A stretch of DNA of 55,197 bases from Lingula anatina (lineage: Eukaryota; Brachiopoda; Lingulata; Lingulida; Lingulidae), in assembly GCF_001039355.2 (NCBI RefSeq), contig NW_019774881.1, positions 457,942-513,138 on the forward strand, given 5' to 3'. This document shows, piece after piece, positions 21,969 to 35,021 of the stretch (position 1 is the stretch's first letter; every line of letters starts with the position of its first letter). The notes beneath the pieces were generated by a model that was not told the DNA's origin, did not search any database, and saw nothing but the letters and a program-made list of their open reading frames with translations. The position numbers and the translations under genes are program-made.

Positions 21969-23157
21969 GGTCGAATTTTTGGAAATATTTTGTGTTTGGG
22001 ATAGAAAAAAAATACAATGGATTACAGTGGATTACATCTTGGACATTTTTATGCATTGTATATTCAACTGTTTACCATTGGTATATTTTTAATGCCAAAC
22101 CTTATCAAGTTAGAAACTTTTTTCTAGAATTTGTTAAGAGACTTTCTTTCAGAGGAAGTAATCCTTACAATGAATATGAAACTGTTCAGCGCTGATGAGA
22201 AATTTTGATATGTCTGTCTCAACTAACACAATGGCATTTTTTCCACTCTCACCAACCAAATGCTGCACTCGACGCGATGGATGAACGCAGCGTGGCTCAC
22301 AACATGTCTTTGATTAAACTGACAGATTGGTTTTGGTAGATCTAGATTAGGAAATTAAGTGCGGTCAATTCGCATAAAGGAAGCCTAATTTATTTTGTAA
22401 GTCTCGGGTCCAAGGGTCCATATCATGGTCCGAGGTCCCATATTGTACCAAGACGTCTGTCACGTACATCTTGCTTCGTGACCATTCCAAACAATCGGAA
22501 ACTACATTAAACTTCTAATTGTAGTAGATAAAACCATTGCTTCCTGTTCAAAAATGCTTGCTTTCTCAATATTTTATTTTGCCTCGGCATTTTCTTGGAA
22601 GTGGCCCCAATCTTTTACCGTAAATTGCTCTAACCAAACACGTTTTCATCATCAAGGCATCTGTAGAAGATTCAGGGCTCAATATATCTCTTTCTGATGT
22701 CGAGATAAATTGCATCAGGGTTCGAACCAGGCAGGAGCCAATGGACGTGCCAATGGGTTAGCTGCTATGGAATTAAATTGATTGCCAAATTACTACTGCT
22801 CGTCAGATCCATCCGGTCGCGACCCCGGGCTACTGCGGGGATGAAGATAAGAAAAACACCAAAATGGAATGGTAGATGTGAAAACGTGATCCTTGTATGT
22901 ACTTCTCCTCCTGTGTGTGTGGAAGGAAATCAAAATGGAATGTAAGCAACGGGAATGATGAAATATATGAAATAGTTTACTGAGCCCACGGCAATATTCC
23001 ATAGTGCTTGGTTTCCGTTTATTTCTCAGTTTTAATAAAATGACGTCAAAGAGACTGCCAGTGGCTGACACACAGCAATGTCACTCTCTTTAGCGAAAAC
23101 CATTAATGCCACACACAACTCTAAGTATGCGCTCTGCGTGCCTCGCATAAACCAGCA
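21969..23157. other. Intergenic DNA between the glycosyltransferase and the membrane-protein gene
   Basis: No coding region supported. It must contain the 3' UTR of the glycosyltransferase and the promoter of the gene starting at 23158. No clear core-promoter motif was identified. Confidence 0.45.
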
Positions 23158-26100
23158 ATGAATCTGAAAAACGAAAGCGGCGTTCCCGGGAGTGGGGTGA
23201 ATCCTTCGCGAACGCAGGACCTTGAGCGTTGGAGTAACATGGGCCAGTCCCCGCTGCTGACGAGACGACTGGAGTACGACGAGCCCACGTCGGATGTTTG
23301 GTCTACCAAGCAGATTGCCGGGGTGGCAATAGGCATGTTACTGGCCACGGGAATCGCCACTGTGTGCGTGGTGTCAGCTGTATACGCCTTACTGTACGTA
23401 TGAACTGAACTGTGGTTGGTACCCGTGTATAAGTAGTCAATGAGCTGTCATTTCGGTCATTTACAAAACTTAAATTGATAGAAAGAGCCTGTGTAATAAA
23501 TTGCATGTTATGTGAGTAATCTGTTATTTTCGGGTATTTTATCGTAGTTATTTTGTTGGTGCATGGTGTTGAAGGGGTAGGGAGCGGTGGGCCAAAATTT
23601 GGACAGCGATCAATATGGATTTTTTAACCCCTTATACTGGTTCGTATATTTTATTTTCTTCATTCGCTCACTCGCGAGTTTTGGTCCAGTGCAGTAAAAT
23701 ATATATATAATGATAATTTCTGAAAAATGTTACTGATTTATCGTTATTGAATATCATGGAAATCATCCTCTATAGAGAAGCACTGTTTAGTCTATTGTTA
23801 ACTTAGGTTCTTTTATTTATTCACTAGGGCACGGGTTTTGGTCCAGTATAGTAATATACTGGCCCTGTATATAAAAAAATTCCGCAATATGTTACTGATT
23901 TATGATGCTTTGTCATTGAGCATCATGGAAATAATTTTCTATAGAGAAGCTCTGATTAGCTTAGTATTTCCTTTTTCTGCAAATCTTTAGTGTTTTTTAT
24001 AGTAAATTTAATAGATATTTTAGACCAGTAAAGCTGTATGGCAATGACATACGGTTGCAGATCGTTTTCATTGCTCTATAAAACGTATTGTGCCACGAAT
24101 GATACCACTTTCCTGCGCCAGCTGACCGATAGTGACCAGGTCAAGACTGACTAAAGGGTGACTGCTTCCTTCATTAATTGCATTGTACATTAGCACCGTA
24201 TCTAATAAATATCATGATATTAAGTAAAGATAAATGCAATAACCCTCAGAAAACCCGTTCGTGCACTTATCTTTGGCGGACGTCCAAACGTGTGCCGTCA
24301 ATCACACAACTTCCATAATTACAAGAGAAGCTTTTGGCATCCATATTCAGTGATTATCTTTTGAACCTGGTGATACTCTATACAGTGACATTGGCTGACA
24401 AGTAAACGTGTGATAACGAATGTCAACTAAAGGTCGAACCGTTCTCTTTAAATATGAAAAGGCAAACAAATGTTTGGCATTTTGCCAGTATGATTGAAGC
24501 CTTGCTTGAAAACCCCCCTCCCCCCGCCCAACCCACAATCTGCTAGTCCGCAGCTGAAGCCACAGTCATTCTTCTAGCTAATCTTTTGAAGGTGAGATCA
24601 TGGGATCATTTTGATTTTAGGTACACCACTAGATGTACGTATATATAGTCTCTGTATGGGGGCTGCGAGCGTGTCCAATCTGTGCTACTGAGGTATTACA
24701 ACATAATGTATGATAGTCACTAGTGCCAGTAGTTTTGCGCAGTACTTATATTACAGGGTTCCAATGACATATTCTGCTTCTATATCTTGATGGACATAAA
24801 ATAAATATTGCCCTATGTTGAAAAAAAAAACGAAAAAAAATAGATATAATTTTTTTAAAAAAATACAAAAAAAACAAAAAACAAAACAAAAACAATAACA
24901 ACAACAAAAGAAAATAGCTCTGCAGCGGTTAAAAGCAAAATTGACAACTAATTCTTAGCTAAAGTTCGCCCTACCAACAGACATTTTTTCTGAAGATTTG
25001 AGGTTATATAGTGTAATAGTGTTATATTATAAATCATTAATTTAATGAACCGTTGGGAATGTTCCAAATAACAGGGCACATTTAAAAACGGGTATTGCGT
25101 TACTGAAAATTTATACTTTTTATAGAGAGCATTTAATGGGTTTTATACTTCTGAAGAGTAAAAACATCATATTGAAGGTACATATGTCATAGGTTTCATG
25201 GTACCTTCGCCGAGTCTAAAGCCTGATGGAGATATACGGATTGAACTCATTCCAAAGAGTTCTGTCAATATACCCATGATTTATCCAGAAGAAAAAATGG
25301 CAAGAATGCGTTATCTCGTCCATTTCCTACTGTGAACGGAAACCGTTTGCAGCTAGAAGCTAATGTCTGTTTGAAGAATAGGAAAACATACCATCTCTAA
25401 ATTAGCTTTTCTCAGTTACGTTTGTCCTCTAGTTCTTGAAGGTAAAAGCAGAAACTGACAATATTTCAAATGATCGTGTATGTTTTTGTCTTCCTCGTGA
25501 GGACTGAAATCTTCTAATGAAATCTTACTATTGGAAGCATCCAAAGTATGGCATAAACGAGTGTTCCACACAAATAACCGTTTTGATTTATCGCCAGTCC
25601 GTATGCAGACGACACATTTATGACCACAAGGAGTCAGATATCGAATCCTCTGACATATCATGGTGTCATTTGGTGAAATAATAGGCTATTAAAGCCCTTG
25701 CTGCCTTTTAGATCCATGAATTTAATACATGCAGAACTGCATGGTTGGTTCCTAGTGGCATCAGAATTCCCACGGCAGCGCGGGCTATGTGCTATCATTG
25801 TATTACTGTCCAATTTTTATGAAGTCCTTTAGGGGTTTTTTGTTGGGAATGAAAACTATAAACGGATGAGATAAAATCCGTATTCAATTTACTGCCCTCG
25901 TGAAAAAAGGGGTCTTGTTCCAAGAAGTCGTCTATTCAACAATGTAGGGTGTCTTTATCTACCGTCCCCAGCCCTCAGTCTCTTACTCCTTTATCTGTAT
26001 CAGTCTGTTCTGCTGAACCATTTGAAGCGGTTGACACGGCTGCAGCATTATAATATCACACCTGCTTTATCAAATATAAGCTATTTTTAATTCTTTTTTA

Positions 26101-29100
26101 TTTTCGCACCGCCGAACCTACCAAAATCGAACCTAGCCGTTTACGCATATTGTGTTTCTTCCCTTTCTATGAGGCTAGTGTTTTCACATATATATCTAAA
26201 CGTATTGTTGGGTGCAAATCCAATTTGATCAATAGATCCGATTTTGAGTACAGATGAATCTAATTGAACGGGATAGTAACAGGAAGACCATGTTTTCAAA
26301 CTGAAGAGACGGTTTATTGTTGGGAAGGACTGATGAAAACAAATACCCTGAAAAATTAATAAGTCCTGACATTTTCGATACTTTAACAGGAAAAATTGGA
26401 ATCTATTCCTAACTCTTCCATCTTTTATTCATAGAAAAAACGATATAATGAAATCAAGTATCGATAAATCCTGCGTGAAAACAATTTTGATCTTTGAATA
26501 TAAAACCGCACTATTGATCTTAAGCTATTGCTTACGTGAAATATATACTAGTGGGAAGACGACAAAGCATCAAAAATAAAAAAATACTTAATTACTTTGA
26601 CGGATCGGCTGTCTTGTAGCTATCACAATAGCTTGGATATCGGCCTACGCAGTAAATTACATTTTACAAAATAGGACCCCAGTATGAACAATCTGAGCAA
26701 CGTAATTGGAGGGCCATATCAGAATAATAAGCGGAAATCAGACACTAGTTGAGAGAAAGATTGACTTAGGTCTAGACGAAACTCCGGCATATCAGCAAGT
26801 AATTAGGTGGTCTTAATTAAAGCAGTGTGTCTTGTTTAACCTCGCGCCCGTGGGCACGATCCCTATCCTATTAATCAAACTCTTACTTTTCTTTATAATT
26901 AACATATTCGAATCATTGATAGACTCATTTATTTAACTGCTTACGGAAACTGGATCGGCGAAATCTTTCTGTCAGCCTGTACGCCTCATGACACACTTCA
27001 AGTGATGCTGTATCCTAAACGAGTCCCGTACAGATCTTTTATTCGATAATATTCAATCTATTTGCATAGACTTGGAAGACCACATTGGCGATTATAAAAT
27101 ATCCCGTTTTTTATTTTCTATCCTGCTTAATGGCATTTTTCTGTGAATTTTTCTCACTCATGAGTCAAGTATTGAAAACAGTTCATCATACAAGTAGGTC
27201 CCACTCCGCATCACAGCTGTAACTGTTCTATCAAATTTGATCATGTCCTATTAACGTATAATGATGTTCAATACAAAGACAGGATGTTCTAACTAATTGC
27301 TTCCTGAGGGAGCTTATTAAAGAAAATGAAGGCAATTTCGAAAATCGGAGAAGAAATAACCGGTATTGAAATTATTGATATTGTTTGGTGAGTGGGCAAA
27401 ACTTCCCTACCTTGATTTATAATCAACAGTGACTTACATAGACAGACAGGGAGTGTTTGGAAAGGTAGATAATAAAGGAAGTATTTTAATTTATTTATGG
27501 GCCTTTCCCCGTTTTATTAAAGGTATACTGTGGGCGATTGAAAAATCCCCCAAGTCATATTTTCTGTCTACATACCTTGCAAAGCTGCTAATCTTTCCAA
27601 ATTCAGACCTTTAAAACTCTGTATATATAAACAAAAAACTTAAGTGGCGTCCATAGTACCTTCTGAAATGTACAGGAAAACGTGGCGTTCTAACGACTGG
27701 CCATTAAATTCAAAACCATTAAATCAAATATGGAATAAAACAAGCACAAGGACGGATCGAAGAATGATTAATAAGTTGGAAAAAAGGCCTTTTTACCTAG
27801 AAAATTCTTTTTGTATGGCAAATCCTGCACATCGTACCTTATATCAACCACTCCAATTTCTCCCTGTGCTTGTGAAGAAAAGAATAGATACTCTTTCCTA
27901 CCCCCTCAGATTGACTGAAGTAACTGACAGGTTTATTATTGACATAAGCTCTTCCTATAAACGTACTTTACTCAGAAGAGACCGTTTTTTAGTACCGATT
28001 GAATAACAACATGCCTTAATGACACCATTATATCTCAATGTATTATGACGTGGGCACCAGCAGATGAATTCACAAGAGGTTTTTCTTATAGAATAGTTTG
28101 TAACCTCTATAGCTAGAGGTTTGGTTCACAGATTACTGGTATTTCTCTCTATTATCAGTCCCCCTTTTGTCATTTCGATTGAACGGTGCAAATAGCGTGA
28201 GCCGGTCAGATAAACATCAGTTACCGTTAGAGACAGGAAATACATATTGAGATCACGTGCACTGATGGCAGAAAAAAATCTGATTTCAAAATTTGATTTC
28301 AACGCTGGCCCAGTGTGACTTCGTGACGGGAGTGCATGTGGCGCCTAGGTAAATGCTGGTTAACTGACGTACTTGTACGACATTGCGTAAACACTAATGA
28401 TGTAATTTACGGTCATAATAGTATGCCGATAGCAGTCTCAAATTATACAAAAGTCTGAAACACGTGCAGTTTGTGGACTAAATATTTCATGCCATGCTTT
28501 ATATAGCATAAATTGACACTTATTATATCCAAGAGAACATATAAAATTGCACCATTTTATAGAATATGTATCTTTTACTGATGTTCAAAAGTTCAGCAAC
28601 ATTTTTTTTCTATTTTTCTCAACCATCAAGACTTTTGATTAGAGCAACATAGTACCTTATCCAGACTGGTAACAAAATGGCGCCGGCGTGCAAACATTGG
28701 CCGAACGTAGGGTTTCCATCTTAGTGCTCATTTTGGCCAACGTTGGACCAAGGTTACCTAATTGAGTACTAGCATATTGCAACTAAACAACGTTGACCCT
28801 ACAATTTATAACTAGTATTGGCCCATCAATTACCCAACCTCTAACCAAAAGTGCATTCACGTTGGTCTTGCGGAGACCCAACTGTTCACCCACCTTGGCC
28901 AAACTATTAACCGTCCTCTAAACCAACACAGCATTAACGCTGGGCCAACTTATAATAACCAACACAGCATTAACACTGGGCCAACTTACAATAACCAACA
29001 CAGCATTAACACTGGGCCAACTTATACTAACCAACACAGCATTAACACTGGGCCAACTTATAATAACCAACACAGCATTAACACTGGGCCAACTTATAAT

Positions 29101-32100
29101 AACCAACACAGCATTAACACTGGGCCAACTTACAATAACCAACAATGGTCCAACGATTATCCAACCTTTAGCAAGCAGAGCATTCACGTAGGCCCAGTGG
29201 TTGGTCGAATGCAAAAGAATTATCTTTCAAATTCAAACAGACAGGAAGGTACTTGGATCATTTGTGTGTAGTGTATAGGCAAACCTTATTGTCCTGGTGA
29301 AATACGCTGAGCATCTGGAACTTTAAGAGCAAGGTATAGGACTGAAGCATTGCTTAGAATAGCAAGCTGACTGGTAAAAGGCTTCTTCAGAGACCTTGAT
29401 CTGCCTATTATCATCTAGACCCCACCTGGAATGTTGTGAAGATAATAACTTATAACTGTTTAATTGATCCATAACATTACATAAAACAAATTTACCTCGA
29501 ATCAACTAAATAGTGCATGTCAATACAAATATATTTTTCAAAAAGATATAAAAAAATCGTAATATTAAAGTTAAACAGTCATAAGTGTGACTTTGGAAAG
29601 CATATTCTGAATAGCAACCACACCAATGGTAACTTCGTGTAGTAAAACTACCTGAATGCATCAATGTGGATGCACGCTGCACGTGGCAAGTCACTCACTA
29701 TTTAAAGTACACGTGGATCACCCAATGGTCGACTAATCGATCAATGTTCAAATGGGCTTATTTGCACTCGAAAAGACGCTGGGTCATTTGCCTACGTTAA
29801 TTGTCTGTTATGTTCATGCCAAGATTAAAATATCAAAGTGAGAAATATCCCTGTGATATTTTAATATATTAAAAGACTCGCTTTTATATGTAATTAAACA
29901 GCTACTTCCTTCTTTTGTGGTCGGTTGCTATTTGATGAAGGTTACACATGCAGTCGGATAAACGCGGAAACCTTATATTTTCTGCGCACCGAAGACACAA
30001 TCTTTGGTAAAGCATACAATCGCCAAGGAACGACCTTAAAACGATTAAGACATCCCCTTACTTCCTGCCATGAAGAAAATCTATCTAATATGTGGATAAG
30101 AGTCTGGTAAAGCTCAGTTGTGGAGAACCGCCATCCTTCGGGAGTCACGTCGTAATTACCACATTTCACTGTTGGTCTTCAGCATCTTTAAATTACTCAA
30201 TCGATCAATTTATCTTAAGAGTAACCTAGGAAAACCGTGACGGGTGAAATTACTGGGTAAAACAGTTGATTATATAGAAATCCGTGCTTTATCATCCAGG
30301 GGGTTCACTTTATAATAACATTGGAGTTAATTATTTATTGCGATATACGAAAAAATTGCATAATTACCGTGGCATTTAGCTACTTCATTTGAACAGTACT
30401 TTCTAAGGGCAACAAGATTATTTTTAAATCTAAAATCACGCTAGCAAGCGTGTCATTTATGCTTGAAAATAGACACACTGGTACAGTGACGTCGTCTGGT
30501 AAATTGGTTGATGTAACAATCACAAAAGTTGATATTAGGTGCAAACCTTGCTGTATGGCGTAACAAATATTACGAAGGAACGTCACAAAGATAAAGCCAG
30601 ATATTTAGATATATGCTGCCTTATATTTTAACATAAGATAGCATGCTGTATTCAATGTGCGAGTCGGATTATTAACAGTCTCCTTTTTTTTCTTAATGTT
30701 ATGCAGCATTTTGTCAAGCAAAGCAATCTTTTACTGTGTTTAATACTTGCCCTGTCGTGCAAGTATATCAGAGCTACGCCATCCTTTGAGTATTGCTATT
30801 CTGATTACTGTATACTGAAGGACTTCCCTCAATTGATTCTATACATTGGCACATATTCTGGAAAACTTCTCCTTCCTTTTTAAATGGAGAGTATTACTGA
30901 CAGTGTTAACCGTGCTGAATAGGTAACATTGAGCTAGTGGAAAGACTACACCGCAAGCGTTCACTCATAGTAGAGAGTGTAAAGACTTGCCCACTTACTC
31001 GCATCTTCACGTGTTAACTTTCTTTGAGTTATATTTTGAAATATGCTAAATGTTGTCTTTTCTAGAGCCAATCGCATTTACTTTTTTTTTAAAGGGTGGA
31101 TTACAATAGGGAAATACCATATTTGAAGAAAAAAGAAGCAATAAATAGAAATGATATGAGTATAACTCTTAAGGCCAAAACTTGTTTCCTTATCAGTAAC
31201 ACACGAAAGAATCCTAACAATGCCTTCATTTCTCTTTACATTTCAGTGGGACAAAACACAAAAAGGTTCAAACCAAGAAGCCAAAAAAGTATTCCTGCGC
31301 GGGAGAACAGTACAGGACCAACTACTACAGGTACTCCACCATTCACGGAGCCGGGCAGACGCTAGCCGTGGTACAAGAGGTTGTGGCGTCCGAAGATCAA
31401 GACATGCCAAACGTGGACATCATGGAGATGAAACCGCTGCAAAACTACCAAACCAAGTCAACAACTGTCATGGCGGACTGCAGCGTTCATGTGTATGAAA
31501 AACCCAAANTAAGCAATGGTGGTGGTGGTGTTTAAACTGTTAAGCATTATGTTATATTATTCTGTGCAATGTCATCAATATTAGCATATTGGGATTTTCA
31601 CAGACATGGCAGAAACTCTGGGGCTTTGCTGGTCCTTTGGACCAGCTGGACAAAAAATCAGCTAGGGGGTAAAGATAATTACCCCCTAACAGCTTTACTA
31701 GGCGTGATAGACATTTAAGCCAGTTAAGTTGATAGCAGTTTAGTGAAACTCCACAGGGAGATAGATCGATCCAAATATCTGTTGGAATAGTCCCTTAGTT
31801 ACATACGCCTGTAATTTGCATTAGACCCTATGTGTGCCAAACTGGTCAAGTTAGCTGAATATGAACAAAAGTGCCCATAGGGGTAGTAGACATTATATTT
31901 ACGAGGTATTATACGAAATAATGGATAATATAATATTGAAAAATCAATTTTACCCTTGGAATGTTTAAGTTCCTTTTAAGGTCAGTTGTTACTATCCTAG
32001 TCCTCTGTATGAATAATTTCTCTTGAGGAAGGTGTCAGTCCTCATAATTTAGTGATACATTTGCCCTGGTATTGTTACACATGCTTGGCAGTGAAACTAG

Positions 32101-34349
32101 GTCAAGAATAGAATGCACACGTGGTATGTATGTAACGCAATGAATATACAATGACTGTGCGTTATAGTGAAACCAGGGGTATTCCTGAAATGAAAAGCAT
32201 CAAGAAGAGTGGAAATAATGAGAGGCAGCTTTTTTCTTCCGATTCATCTGTAAGAATTAACATTTTATTATAATTTAAGTCAGAATTATCCAGAATTAGT
32301 TTCACGCTTGTCAGAAAATCTTTATTCGTCCCAGAGACCAATAGTTTACTATTTTCAATCGTCCAACCTCATTTCAATCAGTTGTAATTGGCAGGACTGA
32401 CAATTTCCCAATGTCTGGTATGTGAATATAAAATGTTGTAGGCTTGAAGCTGTATTCTTATCGTCTGTGTTACCTGTTGTGTACGATTTCAATTTGGTGT
32501 TGATGGATTGTACTTTTAAGCATTATTTATTATTGCATCAAAATTGACAAAATGACCTGTTTTGTGTATCTTTATTTTGTTCTTTTTGTCTGTACATTTA
32601 ACATCTTTGCTGCCTTGTTTATAAGGTGTGCAGATGTTTTAAAGAATTATTTTTATAAGAATTAATATTAAATCAATTATTAAAGAGTTGATTTTTTTCT
32701 AGGGAAGGCCATCACTGGAGCTGTTGAATAGAATGGATTGTATTTATTTCGCTGATCTAGAGAATTTTTCCAAATATGATGAACTGCAGGAGTTACTCTC
32801 TGACGGAACATTTTTATGGGGATTTGGTTCACCTAAATTTCTACCGTAAGTTGGCTAAATAAAAATCCAAATTTATTTGATAATCTCTTGGTAGTTTTCC
32901 ACAAATAAAGTGAACTACATTTAACTTGTCACTTTATAACTCAAATTAATGTGCATACAGTTTTCTTCACCAAGTATCGTTATGTCCTTGTAGTTGTTTC
33001 TCAAGAGTTTTATGTGAAAGTAGGGTTGTTATGACCCAATCTTTTCTAAAAGAGAGAAGATTTTAAGTTTTATGTGTTTTTAAAGTAGTTACAGGACAGA
33101 AAGCACTTTATATCTAAGACCTCATTCATCCACATCAGCAGGGATGGATTACAATAAAGAATGGAAATAATTTAAATAAAAGTATCGACTATTATTACAT
33201 AATAAATGTGTCAAAGGTGTTTCATAGTTTTAGGACAGACATTAGGATCTCGGCCTGCCATCCCCATTGCTGTTGCCAATAAGAATGTAGTTTTCTTGTG
33301 CACTATTTTGCTTATTATTCACAGATGTAGTCGTAGATTCATAGACTAAAATTAAGCTTGGATTAGAAAACTGGCCTGATTGAAGCATTTAACTTTTGGG
33401 GATTTTTTTCAATTTTCACACCTGTCATCTATAATTCCCATACGGACCTGGGGCCCATTTCACGAAGCAGTAGTTAGTTACCGATCGGTAGTTAGTCTCT
33501 TGCTAGTTATGAGTGCAGTTTCACGAAGCTATCGCTAGTTCTCTCACTCGTTATTGTGTCGTTGTTACCTTGGGTATTTACGACTGGTCAGACCAGTAGC
33601 TAACTCTAGAGTTTCATTGTACGCATGCGTAAGGAATGAAATAGAAAGGTTGCTTAGTTACTGTTGTCTATCATATCCACTATTTGCAGCTACCTTTCTT
33701 GCAAACCGTACAGCCAGACGGCAACATATACTACGATGTTTTCATGATAAGCAGAATCTATTAGCATATACACAGGATGATGCAATTTACAAAAGGTTGC
33801 ACCTAGCTGTGACAAAAAGAGTGACAAAAAGGTGACAGATATCCTTTACGACGACCTCAAAGCATATGTTCTTATGCATTTCCAGCCACCAAAAATTGGA
33901 GAGTTAGTGCTTTCGCGACACTTTAACGCAAGAGTTCCACTTCCGGTAAACTGTTTTGAGCCTACTGTGAGTAACGAGAGAACTAACAACCAAACTTTAC
34001 GACGGAACTTAGCGATGAGTTAACAACTGCTTCGTGAAACACCCCTTAAGTTATCTCGTTAGCGAGATAGTTCAGTAGTTGTTCTAACTAACGACTGCTT
34101 CGTGAAACGGGCCCCTAAAGCCCTATGTTAGTTAGATTCTCTGAAAGACCACATAGTACATACATTTTAATTAAAATTTTGTGGTGATAATGCTGTTAAG
34201 CATTATGTAATATTGTCTCTAGTCGTGTATTATCATTGAATTTTGCAATACATTTCAGGAATAAAAAATTTTTCATGCAGCCCAACACTTACTATGAAAT
34301 TGCTACAGACACTGAAAAGGATGCTGCAGACATTTGCCTTATTATAAGG
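23158..34349 (+). CDS. Unidentified single-pass type II membrane protein, first four exons (3' end missing)
   Basis: Four exons join in phase: 23158-23393 (donor CT|GTACGT), 31247-31508 (acceptor TTTCAG; donor G is the N at 31509, then TAAGC), 32703-32845 (donor CC|GTAAGT) and 34259-34349 (acceptor TTTCAG, donor GTAAGC). They encode 244 residues and then run toward the gap at 35022. The first 50 residues are polar, with RRLEY and a DEPTSD cluster. A membrane helix spans about 53-78 (IAGVAIGMLLATGIATVC...), followed by a basic stretch (KHKKVQTKKPKK) and an extracellular or luminal part with Cys95, 157, 179 and 240. I do not recognise the family by sequence. The layout (short cytosolic part, helix, linker, a domain with widely spaced cysteines) resembles BRICHOS proteins, but this is only a hypothesis. 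The 7.9-kb first intron is full of repeats. An alternative reading ends exon 1 at the in-frame TGA (23401-23403) as an 81-aa protein. Confidence 0.6.
24810..24915. repeat. A-rich low-complexity tract
   Basis: A run of A8-A9 blocks broken by single C, G or T (AAAACAAAAAAC, AACAATAACAACAAC) lies in intron 1 of the membrane-protein gene. It could be the tail of a retroposed element, but no body is recognised upstream. Confidence 0.6.
25000..28900. other. Intronic DNA, no feature recognised
   Basis: This part of the 7.9-kb first intron of the membrane-protein gene shows no supported exon, transposon terminus or RNA gene. Open frames at 25416-25661 (minus) and 27644-28006 (plus) have no recognisable family and no splice context. 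Confidence 0.4.
28921..29136. repeat. 36-bp minisatellite, six tandem copies
   Basis: Units AACCAACACAGCATTAAC plus (A/G)CTGGGCCAACTTATAAT start at 28921, 28957, 28993, 29029, 29065 and 29101, with only a few substitutions. A partial diverged unit follows to about 29160. Because 36 is a multiple of three, long artefactual open frames appear. The flanks (about 28700-28920 and 29137-29215) contain loosely related GGCCAAC/GTTGGCC and GCATTCACGT pieces, so the array seems to sit inside a larger dispersed element. Confidence 0.9.
29137..31246. other. Intronic DNA, no feature recognised
   Basis: This is the rest of intron 1 of the membrane-protein gene. No exon or element is supported. The T-run before the exon-2 acceptor lies well upstream (31081-31092); the acceptor itself is CATTTCAG at 31239-31246. 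Confidence 0.4.
33450..34115. mobile_element. TIR DNA transposon (GGGGCCCATTTCACGAAGC ends), 666 bp, non-autonomous
   Basis: The left end GGGGCCCATTTCACGAAGCA with GTAGTTAGTTA is matched by the inverted right end TAACTAACGACTGC and TTCGTGAAACGGGCCCC. A second inner pair (AGTTTCACGAAGCTATCGCT at about 33509 and AACTGCTTCGTGAAAC at 34023) makes nested inverted repeats. The interior has short open frames (33554-33835, 33832-34023) without a recognisable transposase. Ends of the GGGCCCRTTTCACGAAG type are widespread in animal PIF/Harbinger-like elements (general knowledge). No clear 3-bp target duplication is seen. It lies in intron 3 of the membrane-protein gene. Confidence 0.8.
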
Positions 34350-34554
34350 GTAAGCAATGTTACTGGTATGGGTAGTAAATTATTTTAAAACATAGCTGGC
34401 AGGGCTTGACATTAACTTTTTAGGCACTTGCCAGCTGACAAGTAGGTAGGTCTGGGGGGTGTTTTGAGAAAAAATTATTGGCTTTTTTGTTGTTGTTATT
34501 GTTGTTGCCAGGGGAGATTTTAAGTATATAATTATTAAATACTATACATTATCC

Positions 34555-34616
34555 TATAATCTCACCCTGAGCTTCAGAGCTAACTTGACACTAACCTTTT
34601 CACTGTAGCCTATCTC
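34555..34616. repeat. Short repeat shared with 41957-42009
   Basis: The block CACCCTGAGCTTCAGAGCTA followed by ACTTGACACTAACC and TTCACTGTAGCCTATC recurs almost unchanged just before the N at 42010. It marks either a dispersed repeat or a misjoin there. Confidence 0.7.
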
Positions 34617-35021
34617 CATCGTGTCAAGTAACCTCTGACCAGATTCGATTGCCTCCGCCGCCCGCCAATCAAATTTAAAAGCCCGCACTCAATGACTCAT
34701 TAAACGATCTAGCCAATGAACGCGAACGAGTCAAAGCGCGCTTTGTTCAAATCCGGACCAATCAAAGATAAGGCTGAATATCAGGGACTTGCCGTAACCT
34801 GTGGGCAGCACGCAAATTACATCGTCTCTCAGTAGATAATGATGCAGGGCCTCAAACTGCTAGACCCTATGGTTTCAATTCCGATTTACTCATATTTTGC
34901 AAAGAATCAAGAGATAACTTAACACATTCTTTTTCGTAGTCACTCGCCTTGCTTTCTTTGTGTACGGTAATACACTCGGAACTACTCGGATGTCTCCGCA
35001 CTCGACAATAACTATGTTGTT

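Noticed and set aside
22724-22742. tRNA B-box-like GGTTCGAACC, suggesting a tRNA gene or tRNA-derived SINE
   Set aside because: No A box, acceptor stem or cloverleaf could be fitted on either strand.
23158-23403. Independent 81-aa single-pass membrane micro-protein
   Set aside because: Kept only as an alternative: the CT|GTACGT donor joins in phase to a well-formed downstream exon, making it more likely a first exon.
25416-25661. Cys-containing minus-strand frame (MICQRIRYLTPCGHKC) considered as a zinc-finger exon
   Set aside because: Cysteine spacing fits no known finger and there are no supporting splice sites.
28921-29136. CRISPR-like regular repeat spacing
   Set aside because: The units are contiguous with no spacers, and the DNA is eukaryotic.
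28918-29214. 98-codon minus-strand frame with SWPSVNAVLV repeats
   Set aside because: It is a by-product of the 36-bp minisatellite, whose period is a multiple of three.
33554-34023. Possible transposase in the 666-bp TIR element
   Set aside because: The two short frames show no catalytic motif and no similarity I recognise.
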